Source: Acidobacteriota bacterium (lineage in GTDB: Bacteria; Acidobacteriota; Terriglobia; Bryobacterales; Bryobacteraceae). Taken from it: DNA of 32,150 nucleotides. The DNA lies in assembly GCA_016213755.1 (NCBI GenBank), contig JACQZT010000060.1:1-32150 (forward strand), read 5' to 3'. The position numbers and the translations under genes are program-made. Below are positions 20,820-28,621 of this stretch, piece by piece; the stretch's first letter is position 1; each line of letters opens with the position of its first letter. A model generated the notes under the pieces. That model saw only the letters and a list, made by a program, of their open reading frames with translations, had not been told where the DNA came from and searched no databases.

Positions 20820-21932
20820 TTATGGGAGGAGGGGGCGGAGTTCGGTGGCCAGGCGGTGGATGTCTTCTTCGTGGTTGTAGAAGTGCGTCGAGACCCGCAG
20901 GTTGCCGTGGCGCGCGGAGACCAGCACGCGGCGCGCTTTGAGTTCCCGCGCCAGCAGGGAGGCGTCGCGGCCCTCCCAACGCGCGGAGACGATCGGCGAA
21001 TCGCAGTCCGGCAACTGGGCGCCCAGCCCGCGCAGGCGGTCCCGCGTTAGGGTGGCCAGTTCGCGCACGCGCCGTTCGATGGCTTCGGGGCCGATCTCCA
21101 ACATCAGTTCCAGGCTGGCCCGCATGGCGTACAGCAGCGAGGTTGCCAGCATGCCGCCCTCGTACTTGTCGGCGGAGGCGGCAAAGACCGGCGCGCCGTG
21201 GTGCAAGTGGTCCACGTTGCGCCAGTCGTGGTGGCTGCGCCAGCCCACCACGGCCGGCTCCAGCCGCTCGCGCAGCGCCGGGCTGACGTACATGAAGCCG
21301 ATGCCGTTGGGGCACAGCAGCCACTTGTAGCCGTGAACCGCCAGCATGTCGGGCTGGATGCGCCCGGCGTCGAAGCGCAGCGCGCCCACGCTCTGCGTTC
21401 CGTCCAGAAACAGCAGCACGCCGCGTTCGCGCAAGTAGCGCGCCATCTCCTCCAGCGGCGGCGCGAAGCCGTGCGAGTAGTTGACCGTGGACACCGCCAC
21501 CAGCCGAGTGCGCGGCGTGATGGACTCGTAGAAGCGCTCCCACGGCGTTTCGACGAACTCGACTCCCCGGCGTTCGAGCAGCGCCGGATAGTAGAGGTTG
21601 TTGGGGAACTCGTCTTGCAGCGTGACGATGCGGTCGCCCGGCCGCCAGTCCAGGCCGCCGATGAGCAGCGACAGCGCCACGTTGGCGCCGTTGAGGAAGG
21701 CGACGTCGGCGGCCTGGCAGTTGATCAGCCGGGCCACGAGCTCGCGCACGCGGTCGGCGTCGTCGAACCAACTGAGGAAGTCCGAGCAGGCCAGTTCGTC
21801 CCGGTGCGCCAGGTGGCGGTGAATCGCCGCCACCGCCGCGCGGGGCAACTGGCCGAAGGTGGCGGTGTTGAGATAGGTCCAGTTGGCAAGTGCGGGGAAC
21901 TCCTCGCGAATGGCGCTCCAATTAACGGACAC
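20820..21932 (-). CDS. Class V aminotransferase/cysteine desulfurase-like PLP enzyme
   Basis: This 370-residue fold-type I PLP enzyme shows LNTATFGQLPRAAVAAI at the start, the cofactor Asp region LFLDGTQSVGALRFD, and Lys203 in HGYKWLLCPNGIGFMYV as the Schiff-base Lys. KYEGGMLATSLLYAM near 265 is typical of the isopenicillin N epimerase/CsdB-like branch. The reaction could be amino transfer, racemisation or C-S cleavage; no substrate signature stands out. The Cys loop expected of a true SufS-type desulfurase is not evident, so Fe-S cluster supply is unlikely. The start lies 11 bases inside the end of proS, making the two a coupled operon. The stop TAA adjoins the flank of palindrome copy 2. 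Confidence 0.85.
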   Translation of the reverse strand: MSVNWSAIREEFPALANWTYLNTATFGQLPRAAVAAIHRHLAHRDELACSDFLSWFDDADRVRELVARLINCQAADVAFLNGANVALSLLIGGLDWRPGDRIVTLQDEFPNNLYYPALLERRGVEFVETPWERFYESITPRTRLVAVSTVNYSHGFAPPLEEMARYLRERGVLLFLDGTQSVGALRFDAGRIQPDMLAVHGYKWLLCPNGIGFMYVSPALRERLEPAVVGWRSHHDWRNVDHLHHGAPVFAASADKYEGGMLATSLLYAMRASLELMLEIGPEAIERRVRELATLTRDRLRGLGAQLPDCDSPIVSARWEGRDASLLARELKARRVLVSARHGNLRVSTHFYNHEEDIHRLATELRPLLP

Positions 21933-23610
21933 TGCTGGCTACCTCGGCAACGGCTACGTCTTGCTTTTCGCGCGTGCGGCGCTTCACCACCTCCACCAGG
22001 CCTTGGGCCAGTTTCTTGCCCGCGACGACCCGCCACGGGACGCCGATGAGATCCGCGTCCTTGAACTTGACGCCCGGGCGTTCGTCGCGGTCGTCCAGCA
22101 GCGCGTCCAGTCCCCTCTCGAGACAGGCGTTGTAGATCTGTTCGGCGGCCTCGCGCTGTGCCGCGTCGTTGATGTTCACCGGCGTCACCACCACGTCGAA
22201 CGGCGCGATGGAGGGCGGCAGCGACATCCCGTCGGCGTCGTGGTACAGCTCGATGGCGGCGCACAGAATACGCTCGATGCCGATGCCGTAAGAGCCCATG
22301 ATGGGCGTCACTTCCTCGCCGGCCTCGTTGGTGACGTGCAGCCCCATGGCGTGCGCGTACTTATGGCCGAGCTTGAAGATGTGCCCGATCTCGACGGTCT
22401 TGATGAGTTCCAGCGGTGCGCCGCAAGCGCGGCAAGCGTCACCCCGGGCGGCCTGCCGCAAGTCGAAGTACTCCGGAGTGAAGTCGTCGCCCGGCGTGAC
22501 GTGTTTCAGGTGGTAGTCGTTCCGGTTGGCGCCCGCGATCATGTTGCGCCGCCCGCGCAGCGCTTCGTCGGCCACGATGCGGAGCTTCGCCGCGCCCACC
22601 GGACCGAGCGAGCCGGCATCCGCGCCGAACCATTCGCGGATCTCCGCGGCCAGCGCCGGCCGGAACTCGCGCGCGCCCAGCGCGGCCGCGAACTTGGTCT
22701 CGCTCATCTGGTGATCGCCCCGCACCAGCGCCAGCACCGGCTGGCCGCCCGCCAGCATCACCAGGCTCTTCATCTGCGTGGTTTCGGGCAGCCCGGTGAA
22801 CTCGGCCACCTCGGCGATGGTCTTGCGATTGGGCGTGTGGAACGGCTCGGGATCAAACTTGCCTTCCGGATCGGCCAGCGCGGGAGGCGCAGGTGTCGAG
22901 ACGGCTTTCTCGAGATTGGCCGCGTAGCCGCAGGCAGGGCAATGCGCCACCCAATCCTCGCCGGCCTCGGTTGCCACCATGAACTCGTGCGACTGGCTGC
23001 CGCCCATGGCGCCCGAATCGGCTTCCACGACCAGGTAGCGCAAGCCGCAGCGGTCGAAGATGCGGCGGTAAGCGGCGTAGTGCAGGTCGTAGGACCGGTC
23101 CAGTCCGGCCGCGTCGAGGTCGATGCTGTAAGAGTCCTTCATGAGGAACTGCCGCACGCGCAGCAGCCCGCCCTTGGGGCGCGGCTCGTCGCGGAACTTG
23201 GTCTGGATCTGGTACCAGATCTGCGGCAGTTGCTTGTAGCTGCGCACCTCGCCGCGCGCCAGCGTGGTGACCACTTCCTCGTGAGTCATGGCCAGACACA
23301 GGTCGCGCCCAAAGCGGTCTTTGAGCCGGAACAGGTTGTCGCCCATCGCCTCCCAGCGGCCCGATTCCTGCCACACTTCGGCGGGGTTGAGCGCAGGCAG
23401 CAGCATCTCCTGCGCTCCGATGCGGTCCATCTCCTCGCGCACAATGGCGGCGATCTTGCGCATGGACCGCTGCGCCAGGTACAAGTGGCTGTAGACGCCG
23501 GCGGCCAACTGGCGCACGTAGCCCGCGCGCAGCAGCAGTTGATGGCTGGCGAATTCGGCTTCAGCCGGCGTCTCGCGCAAAGTGGGAATGAACAGGCGGC
23601 TCCATCGCAT
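21922..23610 (-). CDS. proS: Prolyl-tRNA synthetase (bacterial type with editing domain)
   Basis: This 562-residue class II synthetase charges tRNA-Pro. Motif 2 is visible in [24 protein letters not shown], the TXE loop in [10 protein letters not shown], and motif 3 in [16 protein letters not shown]. The insertion domain that removes mischarged Ala (YbaK-like) is present between about 230 and 380, with its Lys in [10 protein letters not shown] and a GXXXP loop in GSLGP. The C-terminal anticodon domain follows ([36 protein letters not shown]). ATG 23610 is the standard start; an extended -10 box lies nine bases upstream and a G-rich stretch may serve as ribosome site. The last 11 bases overlap the aminotransferase gene. 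Confidence 0.97.
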   Translation of the reverse strand: MRWSRLFIPTLRETPAEAEFASHQLLLRAGYVRQLAAGVYSHLYLAQRSMRKIAAIVREEMDRIGAQEMLLPALNPAEVWQESGRWEAMGDNLFRLKDRFGRDLCLAMTHEEVVTTLARGEVRSYKQLPQIWYQIQTKFRDEPRPKGGLLRVRQFLMKDSYSIDLDAAGLDRSYDLHYAAYRRIFDRCGLRYLVVEADSGAMGGSQSHEFMVATEAGEDWVAHCPACGYAANLEKAVSTPAPPALADPEGKFDPEPFHTPNRKTIAEVAEFTGLPETTQMKSLVMLAGGQPVLALVRGDHQMSETKFAAALGAREFRPALAAEIREWFGADAGSLGPVGAAKLRIVADEALRGRRNMIAGANRNDYHLKHVTPGDDFTPEYFDLRQAARGDACRACGAPLELIKTVEIGHIFKLGHKYAHAMGLHVTNEAGEEVTPIMGSYGIGIERILCAAIELYHDADGMSLPPSIAPFDVVVTPVNINDAAQREAAEQIYNACLERGLDALLDDRDERPGVKFKDADLIGVPWRVVAGKKLAQGLVEVVKRRTREKQDVAVAEVASSVR

Positions 23611-23619
23611 GAACCCCCA

Positions 23620-23628
23620 ATTCTACCA
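23620..23628 (-). promoter_or_regulatory. Extended -10 promoter of the proS operon
   Basis: TGGTAGAAT on the minus strand is a TGn-extended -10 box. It lies nine bases before ATG 23610, giving a leader of about two or three bases. A repeat fragment (CGGGGACAGC on this strand, 23643-23652) occupies roughly the -35 position. Confidence 0.45.
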
Positions 23629-23642
23629 ACCCAGGAACTCGA

Positions 23643-23652
23643 GCTGTCCCCG
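23643..23652. repeat. Fragment of the palindromic repeat family
   Basis: GCTGTCCCCG is identical to the outer end of the right arm of copy 2 (20801-20810). It is in an intergenic gap between the PIN-toxin stop and proS. No second arm is seen, so this is a half element or chance match; a ten-base identity alone is weak. Confidence 0.4.
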
Positions 23653-23657
23653 CCTCC

Positions 23658-24101
23658 TCACCACTCGAATTCGTCCGGCGAACTTCGAAAGGGGTTCAAA
23701 ACCCGGATTTCATCGTAGCGGCGATTGGCCTGGAAGTCCTCCGATAGCAGGTAGTGCGCGCCGGTGCGCTGAGCTGCGGCCAGAATGAGAGCGTCCCAAT
23801 AAGCGAGTTGTGCGGAATCCATCCAATGCCACGCCTGTTGGACCAGGCCCAGGGAGCAATCCACCGGCTTCCAGGTGCTCAGGTCCTCTACGATTTCGCG
23901 GGCGCGGACGGGCTCCAGGCTCATCTTCCGCACCGCATTCCAGTAGAACTCGTGAAGAACCTGCCAGCTTAGTCGTCCGGCGCCGCCCACCCACAGGCGT
24001 CCGAGCCAGTCCAGGGCTCGCTCTCGTTTTTCGGACTCCACCGGATCGACGGAATACAGCAGCAAATTCGAATCGACGAAAAACACCTCACCGGCGCTCA
24101 T
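23658..24101 (-). CDS. PIN-domain toxin (VapC type)
   Basis: This 147-residue PIN nuclease has the four acidic residues of the active site: Asp10 (FFVDSNLLLYS), Glu51 (LHEFYW), Asp103 (YWDALIL) and Asp122 (LLSEDFQ). VapC toxins cut tRNA or rRNA with Mg2+ when freed of antitoxin. Its ATG overlaps the upstream antitoxin gene by 14 bases. Length is at the upper end of the usual VapC range. The stop lies 48 bases from the proS start, on the same strand. The RNA target cannot be predicted. Confidence 0.88.
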   Translation of the reverse strand: MSAGEVFFVDSNLLLYSVDPVESEKRERALDWLGRLWVGGAGRLSWQVLHEFYWNAVRKMSLEPVRAREIVEDLSTWKPVDCSLGLVQQAWHWMDSAQLAYWDALILAAAQRTGAHYLLSEDFQANRRYDEIRVLNPFRSSPDEFEW

Positions 24102-24321
24102 GAGTTTCCTCGCGACTCATCCGTCCGGAGACGCCGGCGCCGGCCGCCGGGCGGTTCGATTTCCAGCGCTCGAACGCTTGCCAGTACTCGTCGCTCAGTC
24201 GCATCTGTCGCTCCAGCATCTGCCCCACCAACCTGGAGACGGAACTGTTCTCCTCCGCGGCTTTGCGCCGCGCCCAAAGGGCGGCCTCGTCGGAGATCTT
24301 GATCGTGATGTTCCTGGGCAC
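24088..24321 (-). CDS. Ribbon-helix-helix antitoxin (VapB type)
   Basis: This 77-residue protein opens with RNITIKISDEAALWARRKAAEENSSVSRLVGQML, a ribbon-helix-helix DNA-binding unit with a basic beta strand. The C-terminal half (MRLSDEYWQAFERWKSNRP) is the likely toxin-wrapping tail. It should neutralise the PIN toxin encoded downstream (14-base overlap) and repress its own promoter. The GTG start at 24321 lies exactly six bases after a TACACT -10 box and lacks a Shine-Dalgarno, consistent with a leaderless mRNA. An inverted repeat at 24333-24349 abuts that box. Confidence 0.85.
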   Translation of the reverse strand: MPRNITIKISDEAALWARRKAAEENSSVSRLVGQMLERQMRLSDEYWQAFERWKSNRPAAGAGVSGRMSREETHERR

Positions 24322-24327
24322 GAAGCC

Positions 24328-24349
24328 AGTGTAGCACGAAACCCGTGCT
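24328..24349 (-). promoter_or_regulatory. Promoter and probable operator of the RHH/PIN module
   Basis: On the minus strand TGCTACACT (24328-24336) is an extended -10 box six bases before the GTG start. The inverted repeat AGCACG/CGTGCT (24333-24338 and 24344-24349, five-base spacer) overlaps its upstream edge. A dimeric RHH antitoxin bound here would block RNA polymerase. Confidence 0.5.
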
Positions 24350-24367
24350 GGGCTTTCCGAACATCGG

Positions 24368-24378
24368 ACTGTCCCCGG
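24368..24378. repeat. Fragment of the palindromic repeat family
   Basis: ACTGTCCCCGG is identical to eleven bases at the right end of copy 1. It lies only five bases from the norB stop codon, in the same 3'-end position as copies 1 and 2. The matching left arm is not seen. Confidence 0.5.
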
Positions 24379-24382
24379 GTAT

Positions 24383-26578
24383 TCAGGATTTGCGGGCGCG
24401 CAGGGTGGCTACGAAGGCCACCAGGGTCAGGGCGCCGGCGGCGAAGAGGGTGTCGCCGGGCACGCGCAGCCAGCGCAGCGTCTGCATCAGCGGAGTGCCC
24501 AGAAACTCCTTGCTGCGCGCGTACCAATAGCCCTGGTCCACCGAGGCCCAGGTTTGCAGCAGGCCCACCGGCAGCAGGCTCCCCACGCACATCGTGAACA
24601 GGCCGATGTTCATGCCCCAGAAAGCGAACTTGAGCCGGCGCTCGCCCCACTTGGCATCAGGCGCCAGCGCGCGCAGGCACACCAGCATCAGGCCGATACC
24701 CAGCATGCCGTAGACCCCGAACAGGGCCGCGTGCCCGTGTACGGGTGTGGTGTTCAGGCCCTGCATGAAGTACAGCGCAATGGGCGGATTGATCATGAAG
24801 CCGAACAGCCCGGCGCCGACCATGTTCCAGAAGGCCACCGAAACGAAGAAGTAGATGGGCCACTTGTAGCGCCCGGCCCACACCGTGAGCCGGCCGCGCC
24901 GCCAATCGTCGACGGCCGAAAAGGCCACCAGGGTCAGCGGCACCACTTCCAGAGCGCTGAACACCGAGCCCCAGGCCAGCGCCACCGTGGGCGTGCCCGA
25001 GAAGTACAGGTGATGGCACGTTCCGATGATGCCGCCGGAGAGGAAAATGGTGGCCGACAGCAGCGCTGCTTTGGCCGCCAGCGCGGGCCGGATGAGTCCC
25101 AGGCGCGCGAAGAAGAAGGCAATCACCGCGGTGGCGAAGACTTCGAAGAAGCCCTCCACCCACAGGTGCACCACCCACCAGCGCCAGTACTCGACCATCG
25201 ACAGGTGCGTGTGCTGGCCCCAATTCAGGCCCGCGCCGTAGAACAAGCCGATGGCGCCCGCCGACACCAGGAACAGCCAGACCAGCGGCCGTTGCTCACC
25301 CGGTTTGGCCAGCGCCGGACGGATGGAGCGGATGACCAGGAAGAGCCAGATGAACAGTCCCGCGAGCAGCAGAATCTGCCAGCCGCGGCCCAGGTCGACG
25401 TACTCGTAGCCCTGGTGTCCCCACAGGAACGAGGTCGCATCGGAAAGCTTGTTCTGCACGCTCATCCACTGGCCCGCCAGCGACCCGACGACGATCGCCA
25501 GCAGCGCCGAAAACAGCACGTTCACGCCCAGACGCTGGCCCTTGGGTTCGTGGCCGCTCACCAGCGGGCCGATGAACAGGCCCGCCGCCAGCCACGCCGT
25601 GGCGATCCAGAAGATGCCCAACTGCACGTGCCAGGTGCGCGCCACGCTGTAGGGCAGCCACTTCGAAAGCGGCACGCCGTAAAAACCGTCGCCTTCCACG
25701 CCGTAGTGCGCGGTCACGACGCCCACCAGGATCTGCACCAGGATCAGCGCGGCCACCACCCAGAAGTACTTGAGCGTTGCTTTCTGCGAGGGGGTGGCGC
25801 GCCAGCTTCCCAGCGGATCTTCTTTGGGCAGTTCTCCGTGCTCATCCTGGCGTTTTTGCGCCGCGTACCACCACACCAGGGCGCAGATGCCGGCCAGCAG
25901 CATGATGATGCTCACGCCGGTCCACATCACGCTTTCGCCGGTGGGCCGGTTCTCGACCAGGGGTTCGTGCGGCCAGTTATGGGTATAGGAAACCGTGTCG
26001 CCGGGCCGATTCGTGGACGCCGACCACGCGGTCCAGAAGATGAAGGACGCCAGTTGGCGCATGCGCTCGTCGTTGCGGATCGCGCCGGCCGGAATCGCGT
26101 AGGCGGCGTTCCCTTTCCGGAACACGCCGGAATAGTGCGCCAGGCAGGCCTCAAACGCGCGCGCGCGCACCGGATCGATGCGGATGCTGTGCGTGGCGGC
26201 GTCGTAGGTGTTGGCGCGGTAGAGCGCCGTCAGACGCCCGCGCAGCCGGCCCTGCTCTTCGGCGGGCAGCCGGGTGTAGTCTCCGCCGGCCCAATCGTTC
26301 AGCACATAGACCGCTTCGCGGTGCAGCCAGTCGGCGGTCCAGTCCGGCGCGACGTAGCTGCCGTGGCCCCAGATGGAGCCGACCTGCATGCCGCCCATGG
26401 ACTGCCACACGTTCTGGCCGCGTCCGATCTCGCCCGAGCCGACGACCTCTTTCCCCCCGGTCGTGACCACCCGGTCCGGGATGGGCGGCATCTCCTGGTA
26501 AATTCGGGTGCCGATCCAGCCCAGGATGCCGAACGACACAGCGACTACAATGGCAAAACCAATCCAAAGTCTCTTCAT
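24383..26578 (-). CDS. norB: Quinol-dependent nitric oxide reductase (single-subunit NorB/NorZ)
   Basis: This 731-residue membrane enzyme reduces two NO to N2O with electrons from quinol. A first helix (WIGFAIVVAVSFGILGWIG) is followed by a periplasmic cytochrome c-like domain with no CXXCH haem motif, the mark of the quinol type. About a dozen further helices carry the haem/FeB site: VHLWVEGFFEVFATA, GTCHHLYFSGTP and HGHAALFGVYGM hold the His and Glu ligands. ATG 26578 starts the first helix; the longer frame to 26641 adds residues overlapping the deacetylase end. The gene follows the deacetylase by 46 bases on the same strand and may be co-transcribed. No FNR/NNR box or clear own promoter was seen. 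Its role may be NO detoxification, since no other denitrification gene is present in the window. Confidence 0.95.
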   Translation of the reverse strand: MKRLWIGFAIVVAVSFGILGWIGTRIYQEMPPIPDRVVTTGGKEVVGSGEIGRGQNVWQSMGGMQVGSIWGHGSYVAPDWTADWLHREAVYVLNDWAGGDYTRLPAEEQGRLRGRLTALYRANTYDAATHSIRIDPVRARAFEACLAHYSGVFRKGNAAYAIPAGAIRNDERMRQLASFIFWTAWSASTNRPGDTVSYTHNWPHEPLVENRPTGESVMWTGVSIIMLLAGICALVWWYAAQKRQDEHGELPKEDPLGSWRATPSQKATLKYFWVVAALILVQILVGVVTAHYGVEGDGFYGVPLSKWLPYSVARTWHVQLGIFWIATAWLAAGLFIGPLVSGHEPKGQRLGVNVLFSALLAIVVGSLAGQWMSVQNKLSDATSFLWGHQGYEYVDLGRGWQILLLAGLFIWLFLVIRSIRPALAKPGEQRPLVWLFLVSAGAIGLFYGAGLNWGQHTHLSMVEYWRWWVVHLWVEGFFEVFATAVIAFFFARLGLIRPALAAKAALLSATIFLSGGIIGTCHHLYFSGTPTVALAWGSVFSALEVVPLTLVAFSAVDDWRRGRLTVWAGRYKWPIYFFVSVAFWNMVGAGLFGFMINPPIALYFMQGLNTTPVHGHAALFGVYGMLGIGLMLVCLRALAPDAKWGERRLKFAFWGMNIGLFTMCVGSLLPVGLLQTWASVDQGYWYARSKEFLGTPLMQTLRWLRVPGDTLFAAGALTLVAFVATLRARKS

Positions 26579-26624
26579 ATAAAGGAAGCATCGCAGAGGA
26601 CGGTCTCGGGGTCTATGACTTTGG

Positions 26625-27548
26625 TCACACCCGCCAGCCAACTTCGTCCAGGACTTCCTTGGCCGCGCGCGCGGTGTTGGCGTGGATGGTGATGGTGTCG
26701 GCCAGGTTCAGCGCGTACCCGCCCGCCAGCGTAATGGCCACGGCGGCGCGCTGCTTGAGGGCGATCTCCATGACCATCCGGTCGCGCTCCCGCAACCCCT
26801 CCAGAGTCAGGCTCAGCCCGCCCAACTGGTCTTCGTAATAGGGATCGGCGCCGGCCACGTAGGCCACCAGTTGGGGGCGGAACCCGGCGATGATGGCCTC
26901 GCAGCCGTCGCGCAGTTTCTTCAGGTACTCTTCGTCTCCCACGCCGTCGGCGAGGTGGATGTCGATGGTCGAGGGCGGCTTCTCGGCGGGGTAGTTGCGG
27001 AACTGGTGAATGGAGAGCGTCAGCACGCGCGGATCGCCGGCGAAGATGGTCGCGGTGCCGTTGCCCTGGTGGACGTCGCAGTCCACCACCGCGGCTCGTT
27101 CGATCACGCCGTCCTCGAGTAAGCGCCGAATGGCCACCGCCACGTCGTGCAGCGCGCAAAACCCTTCCCCGTGGCCCGGGAAGGCGTGATGGAAACCGCC
27201 GCCCACGTTGTAGCCGATGCCGTCGTCCAGCGCGCGGCGGGCGGCCAGCGTGGTCCCCCCGGCGGCCAGCCGGAACGCCTCCGCCATCTGGCGCGAGTAG
27301 GGGACCTCCAGTTTCAGCACTTCCTGGTAGCTCAGCGTGCCGTTCGACAGGCGCTCGACCCACCCCGGCTCGTGCGCGAGCAGCAGGTCTTCGTCCGGCG
27401 CCGGGGCGGGCGCAACAAAATCGCACTCCTCGGCGAAACCTTCTCCCAGGAGGCGCTCCCGAATGAGGCGGTACTTCTTCGACGGGAAGACGTGATCGCC
27501 CAGATTCAGGTCATACCCCTCGTGATAAACGAGCGCAAACGGCAGCAT
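26625..27548 (-). CDS. Histone deacetylase-family zinc amidohydrolase, class IV-like
   Basis: This 307-residue enzyme belongs to the arginase/deacetylase fold. YNVGGGFHHAFPGHGEGFCALHD contains the catalytic His-His pair. DCDVHQGNGT supplies the zinc ligands Asp and His, and GADPYYEDQLGGLSLT the second zinc Asp. GGFHHAF and the short length are typical of the HDAC11/class IV-like bacterial group rather than the longer AcuC. It would remove acetyl groups from protein lysines or from small amines. On the minus strand AAGAAT lies six bases before ATG 27548, an imperfect -10. The norB gene follows after 46 bases. A link to acetyl phosphate chemistry (ackA/pta nearby) is only a thought. Confidence 0.9.
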   Translation of the reverse strand: MLPFALVYHEGYDLNLGDHVFPSKKYRLIRERLLGEGFAEECDFVAPAPAPDEDLLLAHEPGWVERLSNGTLSYQEVLKLEVPYSRQMAEAFRLAAGGTTLAARRALDDGIGYNVGGGFHHAFPGHGEGFCALHDVAVAIRRLLEDGVIERAAVVDCDVHQGNGTATIFAGDPRVLTLSIHQFRNYPAEKPPSTIDIHLADGVGDEEYLKKLRDGCEAIIAGFRPQLVAYVAGADPYYEDQLGGLSLTLEGLRERDRMVMEIALKQRAAVAITLAGGYALNLADTITIHANTARAAKEVLDEVGWRV

Positions 27549-27602
27549 GACGCGATTCTTGACAGCTTAGCACTTCCGCGGCGCAGGCTTCAGATTGGCG
27601 CG

Positions 27603-27983
27603 CTAGAGTTTCTGGGCGCCTTCGACCCTGCCCAAGTTCCCGTCGAAAGTTCCCAGCGGAAGATGCCCGGCCTTTCGCGCCAGTTGCAGCATCAGGCAGT
27701 CGGAGAACCCCAGCGCCGGCCGGGCGCGAAACAGATCCAGGGCCGCTTGCACGGCCTCCGGATCCTGCACTGCCAAATCCCGATGATTGAGCAGCATTTC
27801 AATGGCCGTGGCAAGATCCTTGGAACCGAGCTCGTAGACGCTGGAGAGCACCCAAGTTGTTTCCGCAAGCGCAAGCACCGACACCCAGGCGCCATTCTCG
27901 ACAAAGCTGTCCGCGGCAACGGCCTGCCGGGCGTCGTCCCGAGTGATCAGGCGCACGAGTACGTTGGTGTCAATGGCGCGCAT
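27603..27983 (-). CDS. PIN-domain toxin (VapC type)
   Basis: This 126-residue protein has the PIN active-site acids Asp5 (AIDTNVLVRLI), Glu41 (LAETTWVL), Asp95 (GFSDCLML) and Asp114 (GTFDGNL). It should be a metal-dependent RNase. The ATG overlaps the AbrB-type antitoxin gene by 14 bases. The early DTNVLVR motif and the length are typical of VapC partners of AbrB/MazE-like antitoxins. It is not closely similar to the PIN toxin at 23658-24101, so the two modules are not a recent duplication. Confidence 0.9.
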   Translation of the reverse strand: MRAIDTNVLVRLITRDDARQAVAADSFVENGAWVSVLALAETTWVLSSVYELGSKDLATAIEMLLNHRDLAVQDPEAVQAALDLFRARPALGFSDCLMLQLARKAGHLPLGTFDGNLGRVEGAQKL

Positions 27984-28233
27984 AGCGTTTTCGGGCGTAC
28001 CTCCGGATGCCTTCTTTCATCTCGCCGGCAGTGCGTGTTTCCGGCTTCTTTGCGCCGAACAACGCCAGGTGGATCTCCATCGAACTGAAGCGGCCCGCGC
28101 GGCGGACAACGATCTTATCACCGTCTTCCCGCCACTCCAGGACCGATCCGGGGCCAATGCCAAGCTTCTGGCGCACATTCGCCGGGACAGAGATCTGCCC
28201 CTGCGCCGTTACCTTCGAGTGCGCGATCGCCAT
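27970..28233 (-). CDS. AbrB/MazE-like antitoxin
   Basis: This 87-residue protein starts with a SpoVT/AbrB swapped-hairpin domain: SKVTAQGQISVPANVRQKLGIGPGS, then VLEWREDGDKIVVRRA. The C-terminal part is basic and probably binds the PIN toxin encoded next to it. AbrB-type dimers bind palindromic DNA; a perfect inverted repeat lies at 28242-28255 on its own -10 box. ATG 28233 is six bases after TAATAT, so the transcript may be leaderless; the only upstream ribosome-like element is AGG. It is divergent from the DUF1778/GNAT module. Confidence 0.9.
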   Translation of the reverse strand: MAIAHSKVTAQGQISVPANVRQKLGIGPGSVLEWREDGDKIVVRRAGRFSSMEIHLALFGAKKPETRTAGEMKEGIRRYARKRYARH

Positions 28234-28239
28234 AGGCCT

Positions 28240-28255
28240 ATATTACCAGGGTAAT
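28240..28255 (-). promoter_or_regulatory. Promoter and operator of the AbrB/PIN module
   Basis: On the minus strand TGGTAATAT (28240-28248) is an extended -10 box six bases before ATG 28233. The perfect inverted repeat ATTACC-AG-GGTAAT (28242-28255) overlaps it. This is the expected layout for repression by the dimeric AbrB-type antitoxin. No -35 is recognisable. Confidence 0.55.
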
Positions 28256-28280
28256 GGATCGGCGTGGCGGGCGCTTCCTG

Positions 28281-28309
28281 TTGAATTGTCCGGTGAAGTG
28301 CCGTACAAT
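28281..28309 (+). promoter_or_regulatory. Promoter with internal operator for the DUF1778/GNAT module
   Basis: TTGAAT (28281-28286) and TACAAT (28304-28309) are 17 bases apart, a strong sigma-70 promoter. The inverted repeat ATTGTCCGG (28285-28293)/CCGTACAAT (28301-28309) pairs 8 of 9 bases and covers the -10 box, the spacer and the edge of the -35. A bound antitoxin would exclude RNA polymerase. Predicted start is about 28316. Confidence 0.7.
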
Positions 28310-28333
28310 ATGGATGGCAGGGAGACTCGAGAC

Positions 28334-28621
28334 ATGCCCCACGAAGGTAACCGCACGGCGCGCATTGAAGCTCGGATTGCCCCTGGTGCGCTTCGGATCG
28401 TCAAGTCCGCGGCGGAACTCCAGGGCCGCAGTGTCAGCGATTTCGTGGTGGCCGCCGCGCAAGAGGTTGCGCACAGGACCATCGAGGAAGCCCAGGTCGT
28501 TCGCTTGTCGGTCGAAGACCAGCGGCAGTTCGTGGACTTGCTTCTGAAGCCGCCCGCTCTCGCGCCCGCCCTGAAGCGCGCGAAGAAGGCCCATGCCCGG
28601 TTGATTGCACCCTCGCGATGA
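28334..28621 (+). CDS. DUF1778 ribbon-helix-helix antitoxin (TacA type)
   Basis: This 95-residue protein matches the DUF1778 family: NRTARIEARIAPGALRIVKSAAELQGRSVSDFVVAAAQEVA is the RHH DNA-binding half, and the tail (LSVEDQRQFVDLLLKPP) is the usual toxin-binding segment with the F-hydrophobic-LLxPP pattern. It should block the acetyltransferase toxin encoded next and repress its promoter. ATG 28334 was chosen over ATG 28310 because 28310 lies at the end of the -10 box and would be upstream of the transcript; GGGAG at 28320-28324 is a fitting ribosome site. The stop overlaps the toxin start (ATGA). Confidence 0.9.
   Translation: MPHEGNRTARIEARIAPGALRIVKSAAELQGRSVSDFVVAAAQEVAHRTIEEAQVVRLSVEDQRQFVDLLLKPPALAPALKRAKKAHARLIAPSR

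Noticed and set aside
26579-26624. FNR/NNR-type box (TTGAT-N4-ATCAA) upstream of norB
   Set aside because: Looked for because NO reductases are often so controlled; no such palindrome is present in the gap.
24554-26692. Open plus-strand frame of 712 codons opposite norB
   Set aside because: Gln/His/Arg-rich shadow; norB on the minus strand has all its metal-ligand motifs.
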